A stretch of 20,667 bases of DNA from positions 1-20,667 of the forward strand of contig DAOWJU010000047.1 in NCBI GenBank assembly GCA_030640215.1. Reading direction: 5' to 3'. Both the position numbers and the translations under genes were made by a program. This document shows positions 8,689-16,502 of this stretch, in pieces. How positions within the stretch are numbered: the first letter of the stretch is position 1; each line of letters begins with the position of its first letter. Under the pieces are notes generated by a model that was not told where the DNA came from, searched no databases, and saw only the letters and a program-made list of their open reading frames with translations. The DNA is from Desulfuromonadales bacterium. GTDB taxonomy: Bacteria; Desulfobacterota; Desulfuromonadia; Desulfuromonadales; BM103.

Positions 8689-9519
8689 TTATTTGGTCAG
8701 TAAATCAATAAAGCCCTGGATAGTCGACAGCTTCCGTTCAGAGTCGGAATACATCCGCGACGAGAAAACCGCCGTAGCTGCGTGGCCTGCCAGCAGGGTG
8801 AAAAGTTCATAATCGACATTGGTGAATTCGTCTTTTTGGGTAAATAACTTGTAAATCGCGATTACACCAATGACATGCTCTTTAATTTTGAGAGGGATGC
8901 AGACAATCGGCTTTTCAAAATCCCGCTCATAACCTTCCATCGAATCAATAAAGTAGTTTTCGCCTGAATGGACAGCTTCACCGATAATCCCCTCGCCAAC
9001 AGCAACAGAAGGCAATTCGGAGGTCACAAGGCCCTCACTGGCGACAGGTTCGAGGCGGTTGGTTTTCTCATCCAGAAGGAGCACACCAAACTCTTCAGCG
9101 CCAATCAAGTTGATGACAATTTCAAGAATAATCTGCAGAACTTCTTTGAAATCAAGAGTAGAGTGTAACTGGTAGGAAGCGATGTAGAGATTGGCGAGCA
9201 TGTTATTCTCTTCTTCAATCTCAATATACCGATTAGCAAAATTCTGATTTTCCTCTTCAACAACCTTTATCTGCCCCAGGATCTCTTCTTTCTCTTGCTC
9301 CAGAACCTCGATTTTCTTTTTTAATTCTATAGCATCTGGTGACTCGTCAACAGTGTCATGGCCCTTTTCCTTAAGGGTTTCCTCAAGTTGAACAACACGG
9401 AATCTGAGACGCTCATTTTCTTTGAGGAGATCTTGAGTGAACTCAGCCCCCTTCTTAAAAACCTGCAGGAATTCGTCTGCACGGCCAGCCGCGTCTATTT
9501 CTTCGTCATGATGACTCAT
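8689..9519 (-). CDS. coiled-coil/GAF domain protein
   Basis: About 276 residues. Residues 15-125 are Glu/Lys/Leu-rich with heptad-like spacing (L-L-K-E-N-E-R-L-R-F-R-V, then E-x-x-K-K-I-E-V-L-E-Q-E), a probable coiled coil. Residues about 125-265 form a GAF domain: L-Y-I-A-S-Y-Q-L-H-S-T-L, F-G-V-L-L-L-D-E, G-E-G-I-I-G-E-A-V, P-I-V-C-I-P-L-K, G-V-I-A-I-Y-K-L, then the closing L-L-A-G-H-A-A-T-A-V. There is no kinase, cyclase or membrane segment, so it is likely a soluble sensor or adaptor binding a small ligand or a partner. ATG 9519 is preferred over ATG 9525, because GAGGAG (9532-9527) is 7 bases from the former and 1 from the latter. It starts 255 bases after cheB and is followed 15 bases later by a CheY-like gene, so the pair probably acts together. 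The ligand is unknown. Confidence 0.88.
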   Translation of the reverse strand: MSHHDEEIDAAGRADEFLQVFKKGAEFTQDLLKENERLRFRVVQLEETLKEKGHDTVDESPDAIELKKKIEVLEQEKEEILGQIKVVEEENQNFANRYIEIEEENNMLANLYIASYQLHSTLDFKEVLQIILEIVINLIGAEEFGVLLLDEKTNRLEPVASEGLVTSELPSVAVGEGIIGEAVHSGENYFIDSMEGYERDFEKPIVCIPLKIKEHVIGVIAIYKLFTQKDEFTNVDYELFTLLAGHAATAVFSSRMYSDSERKLSTIQGFIDLLTK

Positions 9520-9736
9520 GAACATACTCCTCGGTTATTATTCTCAACGGTCTATCAGAGCTGACAACGCGTAGCGCCACAAACTCCTGGATTTAATACC
9601 CATCATGAGACTCTTCCTGGGTGCAGCATAAGTCTCTGTTTTGGACATCAGCTAAAACCTGTGAATAATAACAATCCTGCAGGAAAATATCCAGAGTTAA
9701 TAATCCTGGAATTGACTCATGAATGCAGGGCAGAGA

Positions 9737-9766
9737 AATTTATTGCGAAGAGCCATAGTTTGACAA
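9737..9766 (-). promoter_or_regulatory. candidate sigma-70-like promoter in the cheB-GAF gap
   Basis: The 249-base gap (9526-9774) is the only sizeable break in the cluster. On the minus strand TTGTCA (9766-9761) and TAAATT (9742-9737) are 18 bases apart, upstream of the GAF/receiver/infA genes. The -10 match is only 4 of 6, so this is a candidate. The rest of the gap holds no convincing gene or terminator. Confidence 0.3.
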
Positions 9767-9774
9767 TCTCATGG

Positions 9775-10857
9775 TCAACCGCCATATCCGCAATAGCGCA
9801 GAATCTCTTTACAGATCAAGGGCAAAGCAACGACTTTCTCAACCATGCCGGTCGCAATGGCTTCCTTAGGCATGCCAAAGACGACACAACTCTCTTCAGC
9901 TTCGGCAAAAGCAGAACCGCCATTCTGTTTTATGGCGTGTACCCCCATGGCACCATCATTGCCCATCCCGGTAAGCACCACACCGAGCAAGCGACGACCA
10001 AAAATCGTCGCAGCGCTTGAGAACATGGTATCTACTGAAGGCAGATAACGCTGATGTCCTTTTGGTTCAGAGACCTTGGCAATTACATCTTTGCCTTTCG
10101 GAAAGAACTCAAGGTTCTTACCCCCAGGAGCAATCAAAACCTCACCCGGCCTCACAATATCCCCATTCTCTGCCTCACGTATTTTGAGGGCAGAGAAACG
10201 GTTGAGTCGTTCGGCAAAAGCACGGGTAAAATCTGGCGGCATATGCTGAGCAACGGCAAAGGCAACGGGGATTTCATCCTGAATTGCAGAAAAGATATTC
10301 TGCAAAGCGGGCGGGCCACCAGTCGATGAGCCGATCACAACCATCCGGAAATTCTGTCGCACAGCATCAGTAAAATCATTGAGCCTGGCGGAGCGATTTG
10401 GAGCCTTATCAGGAGTCTGACTGGTTGTTATGGTACGGGCCATAACATTCTTCAGGTTAGCAGAAGTAACTTCCCGGACTTTTGCCAGAAGTTCTTCGCG
10501 AATATCCATTAGAATCGGCGAAACCTTTGAAGACGGTTTTGGCACAAATTCAACAGCACCAAGCTCCAGAGCCTTAAAAACATCCTCATCATCGGATCTT
10601 GAAGAGACAACAATAATTGGAGTGGGCTGTTTCTGCATAACAATGCGCAAAAGAGTGAAGCCATCCATGCGCGGCATCTCCAGATCGAGGGTAATCAGAT
10701 CCGGACGCAGATCAATCACCTTGCGCAAGCCCTCTTCACCATCGCAGGCATAGCCGACAACTTCAACATTAGGCAGAGATTCCAACATCTTGACAATCGT
10801 GCGACGATTAAAGGCAGAATCGTCTACAACCAGCACCCTGACTTTACCGGAGGTCAT
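9775..10857 (-). CDS. cheB: chemotaxis protein-glutamate methylesterase/deamidase CheB
   Basis: 360 residues in the standard two-domain form. The receiver (about 5-125) has Asp12-Asp13, phospho-acceptor Asp58 in L-D-L-E-M-P and K-P near 107. After a linker, the methylesterase domain (about 168-355) carries the catalytic triad Ser178 in G-S-S-T-G-G, His205 in A-Q-H-M-P-P and Asp301 in T-G-M-G-N-D-G. It removes methyl groups from receptor glutamates and is activated by CheA-dependent phosphorylation. Its ATG overlaps the cheR stop in an A-T-G-A tetranucleotide (10857-10854), a sign of coupled translation with its opposing enzyme. A 249-base gap follows. Confidence 0.97.
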   Translation of the reverse strand: MTSGKVRVLVVDDSAFNRRTIVKMLESLPNVEVVGYACDGEEGLRKVIDLRPDLITLDLEMPRMDGFTLLRIVMQKQPTPIIVVSSRSDDEDVFKALELGAVEFVPKPSSKVSPILMDIREELLAKVREVTSANLKNVMARTITTSQTPDKAPNRSARLNDFTDAVRQNFRMVVIGSSTGGPPALQNIFSAIQDEIPVAFAVAQHMPPDFTRAFAERLNRFSALKIREAENGDIVRPGEVLIAPGGKNLEFFPKGKDVIAKVSEPKGHQRYLPSVDTMFSSAATIFGRRLLGVVLTGMGNDGAMGVHAIKQNGGSAFAEAEESCVVFGMPKEAIATGMVEKVVALPLICKEILRYCGYGG

Positions 10858-11735
10858 AAAAGTCCTCCGGTAGCCCTGTTTGTCGCCTGAGGTTTCTGGT
10901 AAACCATGTCGTGCTGAAAATGTCGCAACTGGAATGAGGTACTGAGATTTATCAGAGATTCCGAGTGACCCAGCAACAGGAAACCATCAGGAACCAGCCG
11001 CTGAAAGAAGTTTTCAATGACCTTTTTTTTCCCGGCCGGATCGAAGTAGATAATGACATTGCGACAGAAGATCACATCCATTTTTCCCAACAGAGCAATC
11101 CTGGCCGTATCAAACAGGTTTAGATAGCTGATTGAAACCAAGTTTCTGACTTCATCCTTAATACGCGACTTCCCTTTGATATCGGTAAAAAATCGCATTT
11201 TTTGCAAGGGATCCGTACTGCGGAAGGATGCGTCGCCATAGACTCCTTCGCGAGCCATATGCAGAACCCGCTGGCTAATATCTGTGCCGACAACTTCAAC
11301 ACGCCAGGATTTCAGCCAGTGCTGATCGAGGAGCAGCATCGCTATGGTATAAGGCTCTTCGCCAGATGAACATCCGGCGCTCCAGATACGCAGAGTCTTC
11401 TCGCCTGTCTTCTCTTTACGTTTGCGAATCTCAGGGAGGATATCCTCGACAAAGGTCTTGAGTTGAAAGTCCTCTCTGAAAAAATAGGTTTCATTGGTTG
11501 TTAATTGATCAATAACCTCAGAAAGTTCCTGATCTTTATTCGGGTTGTAGCGCAAAAAGTAATAATAGTCCTTGAATGATTTCAGATTGTGCAACTGCAG
11601 ACGCTTACCAAGGCGCTTTTCCAATAAATATTTGGAATCCTCGGTAAAATTCAACCCACAATGCTGGTAGACAAAATCCCGTAACAAACGAAATTCATCA
11701 GTACTCATTGGTATTTCAGGAGTTAGGAATAGCAT
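10854..11735 (-). CDS. cheR: chemotaxis protein methyltransferase CheR
   Basis: 293 residues from ATG 11735, or 284 from the in-frame ATG 11708 (M-S-T-D-E-F), which resembles more closely the usual CheR N-terminus; neither has a clear Shine-Dalgarno. The N-terminal helical domain (F-x-L-L-R-D-F-V-Y-Q-H-C-G-L) is followed by T-T-N-E-T-Y-F-F-R-E and the SAM-binding Rossmann fold: W-S-A-G-C-S-S-G-E-E-P-Y-T, V-V-G-T-D-I-S, and D-V-I-F-C-R-N-V-I-I-Y-F-D. It methylates receptor glutamates using S-adenosylmethionine. There is no TPR or C-terminal receptor-tethering pentapeptide. It begins 8 bases after the HEAT-repeat gene and overlaps cheB by 4 bases. Confidence 0.96.
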   Translation of the reverse strand: MLFLTPEIPMSTDEFRLLRDFVYQHCGLNFTEDSKYLLEKRLGKRLQLHNLKSFKDYYYFLRYNPNKDQELSEVIDQLTTNETYFFREDFQLKTFVEDILPEIRKRKEKTGEKTLRIWSAGCSSGEEPYTIAMLLLDQHWLKSWRVEVVGTDISQRVLHMAREGVYGDASFRSTDPLQKMRFFTDIKGKSRIKDEVRNLVSISYLNLFDTARIALLGKMDVIFCRNVIIYFDPAGKKKVIENFFQRLVPDGFLLLGHSESLINLSTSFQLRHFQHDMVYQKPQATNRATGGLL

Positions 11736-11743
11736 AGATTGCG

Positions 11744-13756
11744 TCAGTTCACCGCTAGCTCAGCAAGGAGTTCCGTCAACTGTTGGCGCACCACTTCCTC
11801 GGTTTCGACAGCCAACCTGGCTTCCAGCAGGGTCCGTGCACTCGCGCCAAGCGCTTCAACTGCGCTTCTGGCAATCTGGGCGCGAACCATCCAGAAAGGA
11901 TGATTAATCAATCTCTCGGCATGATCATTAATCCAGTTTCCAGCCCCATAATGGGTCAACAGGTTCATGGCCGCAGTCACAACTTCCTCATCGGCATGAT
12001 CCAGGGCAGCGATCATCTGGGGGCAGGCATTGGCGCCAGCAAGATCAGCGAGGGTTTCCAAAGCGGCAATACTCACCAGCCCAACAGGATCAGTCAGAGC
12101 CTGCTCCACCAAGGGTCTGCAACGTTCACCAGCAATTCTGGCCAGACCACGCACAGCGGATGACCTCACCCAAACATCCTCATCCTGCAACGCAAGCTGC
12201 AAACCGTCGAGTGCGTCTTCATCATTACAGTTACCCAGAATCTCAACAACAGCCCGCCGCACTTCGGCGTCCTCATCAGTTAAAGAAAGGAGGAGCGTGC
12301 TGATATGTTCACCAACGTCATAACGCTCAAAGACTTTAACCGCAGCCCTCCTGACCTCGACCGCAGAATCCTTGATTGCCAGACTTAAAGCATCCAGAAC
12401 GGCAGGATTGTCCAGCTCCCTCAAGACCATCACAGCAAACATTCTCTGCATAGGATCAATGTGAGCCAAAAGTGGCTGTAGCGCAGCGAAGGTCTCATTC
12501 GGGAACTGCTGTCCCAGCGCAACCAAAGCCTGTGAGGTTGCTTCCTGAACCTCACTGGAATCGCTCTGCAGACAAGTGATCAGATCCGGAAGCATCTGAA
12601 CTGCCCCGATTTTACCAAGAGAATAGGCAGACATACGGACAATTTGAGGATCAGCGTCGCGCAAGCCCTGCTGTAGCAGCGGCAGGCTCTCGGAGCAGCA
12701 CGCCTCGCCCAGGACATAGGCGAGGTAGGCACGCTGGCTACCTTCAACAGCAGGCCATGTCACAAGCAATGCCTGGCAGTTGGCAGAGCCAATATCAACC
12801 AGGGCTGCAAGGGCCTCCTGTTGCAGAGATTCATATTCCAGCAGTCGCAACAGAGGTTCAACAACATCCGCAGCACCAAGCCAACCAAGGACTCTGATTG
12901 ACGCCCGTTTCAGGGAATCATTAAATTCATCATCAAGATAACCGGAGACAGCTGCCGCTGCCGGTCCCTTTTCGCAGTCAGCGAGTTGCTGTTTGACTTG
13001 TTCCGGGTAGCGTCCAGAAGCCTCTACCAGAGCCAGGACAGCAGCTTCACGCACATTGCGCATGGGGTCTGTCAAGGCTGCAACCAGTTCAATGACTGCC
13101 GAAGCGTCTCCCGCCTTGCCAAGACAATCAATCAATGCCTTACGAAGCAGCTTCTCATTTTTATAGGGGAGGAGTTCCGCCAGTGATACCGAAGAGGCGA
13201 TTCTGCTCAAAGCGTCGAGGATGGTAAATTGCAGCAAAAGATCCGGACGCTGCATAGCTTTGAGCAGAGCAGGCACGGCATCCGCTGTTTTCAGTTTGCC
13301 GAGGTTCTCAGCTGCAGCAGCGCGCACATTGCTGTCATCATCCTCAAGACCACGGATCAGCGTTGGAATGGCCTCCGGATCGGCGATGTCACCAAGGATG
13401 TCAATAATAAATTTGCGGACATCATGATCGGGGCAACCAGCCTGGTCCAGAAGCATCGGTACAGCGTCCCTGCCCAGACGTGACAGGGTTTCAACCGCAG
13501 CATTTCGCAGACCGGCATTTTCTTCAGCATGGAGAAGCTCGATAATCTCACCGACCAACTCGCGACTGATCGGCATACTCAGAAACAAGTCAATCGACTG
13601 CTTACGCACCCGCCAGTTGGTATCGCCAAACGCCGCAAAGATCAGGTCAAGCCCGGCAAGTGGATCACCATCAGCCAGGTCACGCAACCCCTGCAGGCGA
13701 ACCTCTTCATCCTGGGAGTTCAAGGCATTGCTAATTCGATTAAGTTCTTCCATCAT
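11744..13756 (-). CDS. large HEAT-repeat (PBS-lyase type) protein
   Basis: About 670 residues built almost wholly of HEAT-like repeats of 30-35 residues, roughly 18-20 copies. The recurring pattern is D-x-x-V-R-x-x-A-x-x-x-L-G-x-L, e.g. D-S-N-V-R-A-A-A-A-E-N-L-G near 150 and similar V-R-R-A-A-V or V-R-S-S-A-V segments near 470-540. There is no signal peptide, membrane segment or enzyme motif, so it is probably a cytoplasmic alpha-solenoid that scaffolds protein partners. ATG 13756 is preferred: GGAGG (13771-13767) lies 10 bases upstream; GTG 13774 would fall on that site. It sits between the zinc-ribbon receiver and cheR. The partner is not shown by the sequence; a role in organising the CheA/CheR/CheB signalling complex or its output is inferred from position only. 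Confidence 0.9.
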   Translation of the reverse strand: MMEELNRISNALNSQDEEVRLQGLRDLADGDPLAGLDLIFAAFGDTNWRVRKQSIDLFLSMPISRELVGEIIELLHAEENAGLRNAAVETLSRLGRDAVPMLLDQAGCPDHDVRKFIIDILGDIADPEAIPTLIRGLEDDDSNVRAAAAENLGKLKTADAVPALLKAMQRPDLLLQFTILDALSRIASSVSLAELLPYKNEKLLRKALIDCLGKAGDASAVIELVAALTDPMRNVREAAVLALVEASGRYPEQVKQQLADCEKGPAAAAVSGYLDDEFNDSLKRASIRVLGWLGAADVVEPLLRLLEYESLQQEALAALVDIGSANCQALLVTWPAVEGSQRAYLAYVLGEACCSESLPLLQQGLRDADPQIVRMSAYSLGKIGAVQMLPDLITCLQSDSSEVQEATSQALVALGQQFPNETFAALQPLLAHIDPMQRMFAVMVLRELDNPAVLDALSLAIKDSAVEVRRAAVKVFERYDVGEHISTLLLSLTDEDAEVRRAVVEILGNCNDEDALDGLQLALQDEDVWVRSSAVRGLARIAGERCRPLVEQALTDPVGLVSIAALETLADLAGANACPQMIAALDHADEEVVTAAMNLLTHYGAGNWINDHAERLINHPFWMVRAQIARSAVEALGASARTLLEARLAVETEEVVRQQLTELLAELAVN

Positions 13757-13812
13757 TCTTCCCGTTCCTCCCACCCGTCACCCTGCCTCCAGTGTTACAT
13801 CAACAGTAGGCC

Positions 13813-14733
13813 CTAAGCCCCCAATTCCCGTCGCCGTTTTTCCAAAAGATCAAGAAAAGCAGCCTCCAGAATTTTGCTGTTCTGGATGACAGGGCTGGGG
13901 AATCGGTCACTGAATAAACGCCGGGCCTCTTTTATCTCGGTAGCCAACAGTTCCGACCAGTTACCTTCCAGAATCCCCTCATCGATCCGGTTCTGATAAT
14001 AGAGAGAGATATCAGAGACAATGATACGGGCAAGCCGTTCGGCCCGTTCACGCTCAGGCACACCATCTGCAGAGACTTCATGTTCTTCAGCGGTCTGTAT
14101 CTTCTTGTTCACAGAGTGGATGAAATCGAGTGTCTGAGACTCACTCTCAGAAGCGGAGAGTTGTTTACCAGATTCTTCCGCTTCACCATTCTCAGCGGGG
14201 GTAACAGCTTCAGCAGCACCCACCAGCAAACGGTTAATTTTGAGAATCAGATCATCAGGAATATGGTGTTTTTCAATATAATCATCGGCACCATAGAGCG
14301 AATTAGGGTGACGTTTATAAGCCGCCTTATTGTAAACGGAAGAGAGGAGAATAATCTTAACGTTGTCGAGCCCGGGGCGACGCCTGAGCGTATCAACGAC
14401 TTCAAATGCATAGAGACCTTGCAGGGCGACGTCAACAACGACAACTTGAGGGCGAACCGCGTCCATAGCCGCAAGAACTTCTCTACCATCGTGGCCGAGC
14501 ACACCTTCATAACCGGCATGTTCAACAATATCTTTGATCGTGCCACACAGTTCACGATCACTATGGGCAATCATCACGCGCACTTTTCTCTCTGCTTGCG
14601 CCGGGCCACTGTGCGGAAGCTCTACTTTGAATGGGCTTCGACAGCGAGCACAACGCAATGTGACCCGTTTCCCGGCAAGTTTTTTACGATCCAGGCGGAA
14701 GCGGGCAGCACAGGCAGGACATTTTACAATCAT
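13813..14733 (-). CDS. zinc-ribbon/response-regulator receiver fusion protein
   Basis: About 306 residues in three parts. Residues 1-40 are a zinc ribbon of the MJ0042 type with Cys5, Cys8, Cys28 and Cys31. Residues about 51-170 are a receiver domain with likely phospho-acceptor Asp101 (V-V-V-V-D-V-A-L), Ser131-Ser132 and Lys155. The usual Asp-Asp pair of the acidic pocket is replaced by His57-Ser58, with an Asp one place later, so metal binding and phosphorylation are in doubt. After an acidic linker, residues 228-280 form a helical module with A-R-I-I-V-S-D-I-S-L-Y-Y and E-G-N-W-S-E-L-L. ATG 14733 has GAGG 7 bases upstream; two TTG codons precede it. It is followed 56 bases later by the HEAT protein and preceded by a CheW gene. 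Its job is unknown; a protein-interaction or regulatory role is likely. Confidence 0.88.
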   Translation of the reverse strand: MIVKCPACAARFRLDRKKLAGKRVTLRCARCRSPFKVELPHSGPAQAERKVRVMIAHSDRELCGTIKDIVEHAGYEGVLGHDGREVLAAMDAVRPQVVVVDVALQGLYAFEVVDTLRRRPGLDNVKIILLSSVYNKAAYKRHPNSLYGADDYIEKHHIPDDLILKINRLLVGAAEAVTPAENGEAEESGKQLSASESESQTLDFIHSVNKKIQTAEEHEVSADGVPERERAERLARIIVSDISLYYQNRIDEGILEGNWSELLATEIKEARRLFSDRFPSPVIQNSKILEAAFLDLLEKRRRELGA

Positions 14734-14802
14734 CAACAAACCTCAACAGGGAGACTGGTAATTTACGGTACAAACACGTTTCAAACTAAAAGTCTGTCGT
14801 AT

Positions 14803-15315
14803 TTATTCGTGACTCAGTTTCTGCAGTTCGATTTTTTCGTGAGTTGAAAGGACTTTTTCCAAGTCAATCAGCATGATCAAGTCGTCATCGCGGCGGGCGA
14901 CACCAAGGAAATAATCGGCGTTGGGGCCCTTGATAAACTGCGGAGCCGGCGCAATTTCCTGGCGGCTGAAACGCTTTACCTCGGTCACCTCATCGACCAG
15001 CAAACCAATAATCCTGCCAGCAAGAGAACAGACCACGATACGATTCTTGCGATTTTCTTTACTGATGGGCTGGTCAAAACGCTTACGCATATCAGCAACC
15101 GGGATCACTGCACCACGCAAGTTAATGACACCTTCGATAAAAGATGGCGCCTTGGGAATGGCCGTCAGCTTTTGCGGGCGGATGATCTCCTTGATCTTCA
15201 TTATATCAAGAGCATATAACTCCATCCCGACCTTGAAGCAAGCGAGCTGAACCTCATGACGCTGCTTTTTTTCGTCAGACACAGCTAAAGATATTTCACC
15301 GCTATGTGTCGACAT
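14803..15315 (-). CDS. cheW: chemotaxis coupling protein CheW (short form)
   Basis: 170 residues with a single CheW domain of two SH3-like barrels: F-K-V-G-M-E-L-Y-A-L-D-I, I-K-E-I-I-R, I-P-K-A-P-S-F-I-E-G-V-I-N-L-R-G-A-V-I-P-V-A-D-M-R, then G-L-L-V-D-E-V-T-E-V and I-M-L-I-D-L-E-K-V-L. It links receptors to CheA. The ATG (15315) lies 2 bases after the preceding receiver gene's stop and has no clear ribosome site, so it is probably translated by coupling. The domain is closely similar in layout to that of the second CheW at 15719-16465, and having two couplers suggests two receptor sets or arrays with mixed CheW content. Confidence 0.96.
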   Translation of the reverse strand: MSTHSGEISLAVSDEKKQRHEVQLACFKVGMELYALDIMKIKEIIRPQKLTAIPKAPSFIEGVINLRGAVIPVADMRKRFDQPISKENRKNRIVVCSLAGRIIGLLVDEVTEVKRFSRQEIAPAPQFIKGPNADYFLGVARRDDDLIMLIDLEKVLSTHEKIELQKLSHE

Positions 15316-15317
15316 AA

Positions 15318-15686
15318 TCAGTCAATAAATCTCTGAATAGTTTCGATGACCATGGCCGACTTAAACGGCTTGGTGATGTACCAGTCAGCACCAACCTGCT
15401 CGCCACGGGCCATATCTTCACGGCTTTTCTTGGCCGTCAGCATAACCACTGGAATGTTCTTGGTCTCATCATCAGCCTTGATGCGCCGACAAACTTCAAA
15501 ACCATCAATTTCCGGAAGCATGATATCGAGCAGGACCAGATCCGGCTTAACCTTGGCAATAGCATCAAGTGCGGCCTGGCCATCGCCAACACCATGCACC
15601 TCATAGCCTTTGGATGTCAGCAGAATACTCTCCAGTTTGAGCAAGCTCTCTTCATCTTCAACGATCAGAATTTTTTTCTTGATCAC
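15318..15686 (-). CDS. single-domain response regulator
   Basis: 122 residues, a receiver only: Glu10-Asp11 (V-E-D-E-E), phospho-acceptor Asp54 in L-L-D-I-M-L-P, Thr84 and Lys106 in T-K-P, all needed residues intact. The L-D-I-M-L-P-E-I-D-G-F-E-V-C-R-R-I-K pattern resembles receivers of transcriptional and twitching-type regulators more than classical CheY (which has D-x-N-M-P). It starts at GTG 15686 with GAGGAG 6 bases upstream and is placed between the two cheW genes, 32 bases after the long one and 2 before the short one. It is presumably a CheA target; whether it acts on a motor, a pilus or as a phosphate sink cannot be told. Confidence 0.93.
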   Translation of the reverse strand: MIKKKILIVEDEESLLKLESILLTSKGYEVHGVGDGQAALDAIAKVKPDLVLLDIMLPEIDGFEVCRRIKADDETKNIPVVMLTAKKSREDMARGEQVGADWYITKPFKSAMVIETIQRFID

Positions 15687-15718
15687 GGTAATCTCCTCAT
15701 AAGAAAGGTCAATATAAC

Positions 15719-16465
15719 TCAGCGCTCATTCAGTTCAACATTCAGTGCACTATGCAAATTCAATAAAATGATCATACGCCCCTGATAACGACCAATCCCG
15801 GAGACCATTTCACGGTCCAGACCAGACAGAACTCCCGGCGGCGGTTCAACTTCCTCATCAGTGAGACTGACAACCTGGTTAATGCTGTCGACCAGAAGGC
15901 CAACGGTGACGTCGTCCTGTTGGCAAACCACAATACGAGAGGTCGATGTCAGCTCCGAGGTACCAAGGTTAAGCCGTAGCCGCAGATCAAAAACCGGAAC
16001 CACGACACCCCGCAGGGAAATAATCCCCAGAATAAATTCAGGAACTCTGGGAATATCAGTAAATTCCCTAACTTTGATTATCTCGCTAATTCTTCTGATG
16101 TCCAGCGCATATTCTTCATCGCAAAGGTTGAAAGCAAGATACTGACGACTGTTTTGGACTTGCGAGCCGACCTGATTGTCAAGCATGTCCGCATACGACT
16201 CATCCGTAGCCAGAACAAACTCTTCAGTAGCGGCAAAGAGCTGGTCCAAGCCGTCAATGCTTTTCTGAGTCACAACAGCATCTTCATCAAGCGCAACCAG
16301 TTGATCTGCTGATGTGACAGGACCCGAAGCCTCTTTTTGTGCCTCATGAGGTGCCTGCCCGGGCTCCGCAGTCTCAACAACAAGGTTATCATCCTTTGCC
16401 AGTTCATCAGTTTCGACGAATGGCTCAGTCTCAACCTGAGGCTCGACTTGAACCTTGGTCTGCAA
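15719..16465 (-). CDS. cheW: CheW-domain protein with long acidic N-terminal extension
   Basis: 248 residues from TTG 16465. Residues 1-105 are an acidic, low-complexity extension rich in Glu, Asp, Val and Ala; residues about 108-245 are a complete CheW domain (Y-L-A-F-N-L-C-D-E-E-Y-A-L-D-I, I-P-R-V-P-E-F-I-L-G-I-I-S-L-R-G-V-V-V-P-V-F-D-L-R, V-G-L-L-V-D-S-I). It should couple receptors to CheA; the extension may bind another partner. The start is doubtful: TTG 16465 has no ribosome site, and the frame stays open upstream, reading I-R-D-I-A-E-I-R-K-K-A-K from ATT 16501, one base after the ATPase stop codon. No ATG or GTG is available, so a non-canonical ATT start is possible (true extent then 15719-16501). 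It lies between the ATPase and receiver genes. Confidence 0.9.
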   Translation of the reverse strand: MQTKVQVEPQVETEPFVETDELAKDDNLVVETAEPGQAPHEAQKEASGPVTSADQLVALDEDAVVTQKSIDGLDQLFAATEEFVLATDESYADMLDNQVGSQVQNSRQYLAFNLCDEEYALDIRRISEIIKVREFTDIPRVPEFILGIISLRGVVVPVFDLRLRLNLGTSELTSTSRIVVCQQDDVTVGLLVDSINQVVSLTDEEVEPPPGVLSGLDREMVSGIGRYQGRMIILLNLHSALNVELNER

Positions 16466-16502
16466 TTTTGCTTTTTTACGTATTTCTGCGATATCCCTAA
16501 TT

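Noticed and set aside
9544..9648. 34-codon minus-strand reading frame (M-S-K-T-E-T-Y-A-A-P...) in the cheB-GAF gap
   Set aside because: No Shine-Dalgarno at a useful distance (only AGG about 10 bases away), no recognisable family, and chance frames of this size are common. It would be worth reconsidering only if conserved in relatives.
9751..9775. CCAT...ATGG inverted repeat just after the cheB stop as a terminator
   Set aside because: The stem is only about 4 base pairs with a long loop and no T-run.
9775..10020. Plus-strand reading frames of 60-180 codons opposite leuS, cheB, cheA, cheW and the HEAT gene
   Set aside because: They lie antisense to well-identified genes, lack ribosome sites and recognisable motifs, and have the composition expected of the complementary strand.
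14740..14802. Possible promoter between the short cheW and the zinc-ribbon receiver gene
   Set aside because: TTGAAA and TAAATT are present on the minus strand but only 13 bases apart, outside the working range.
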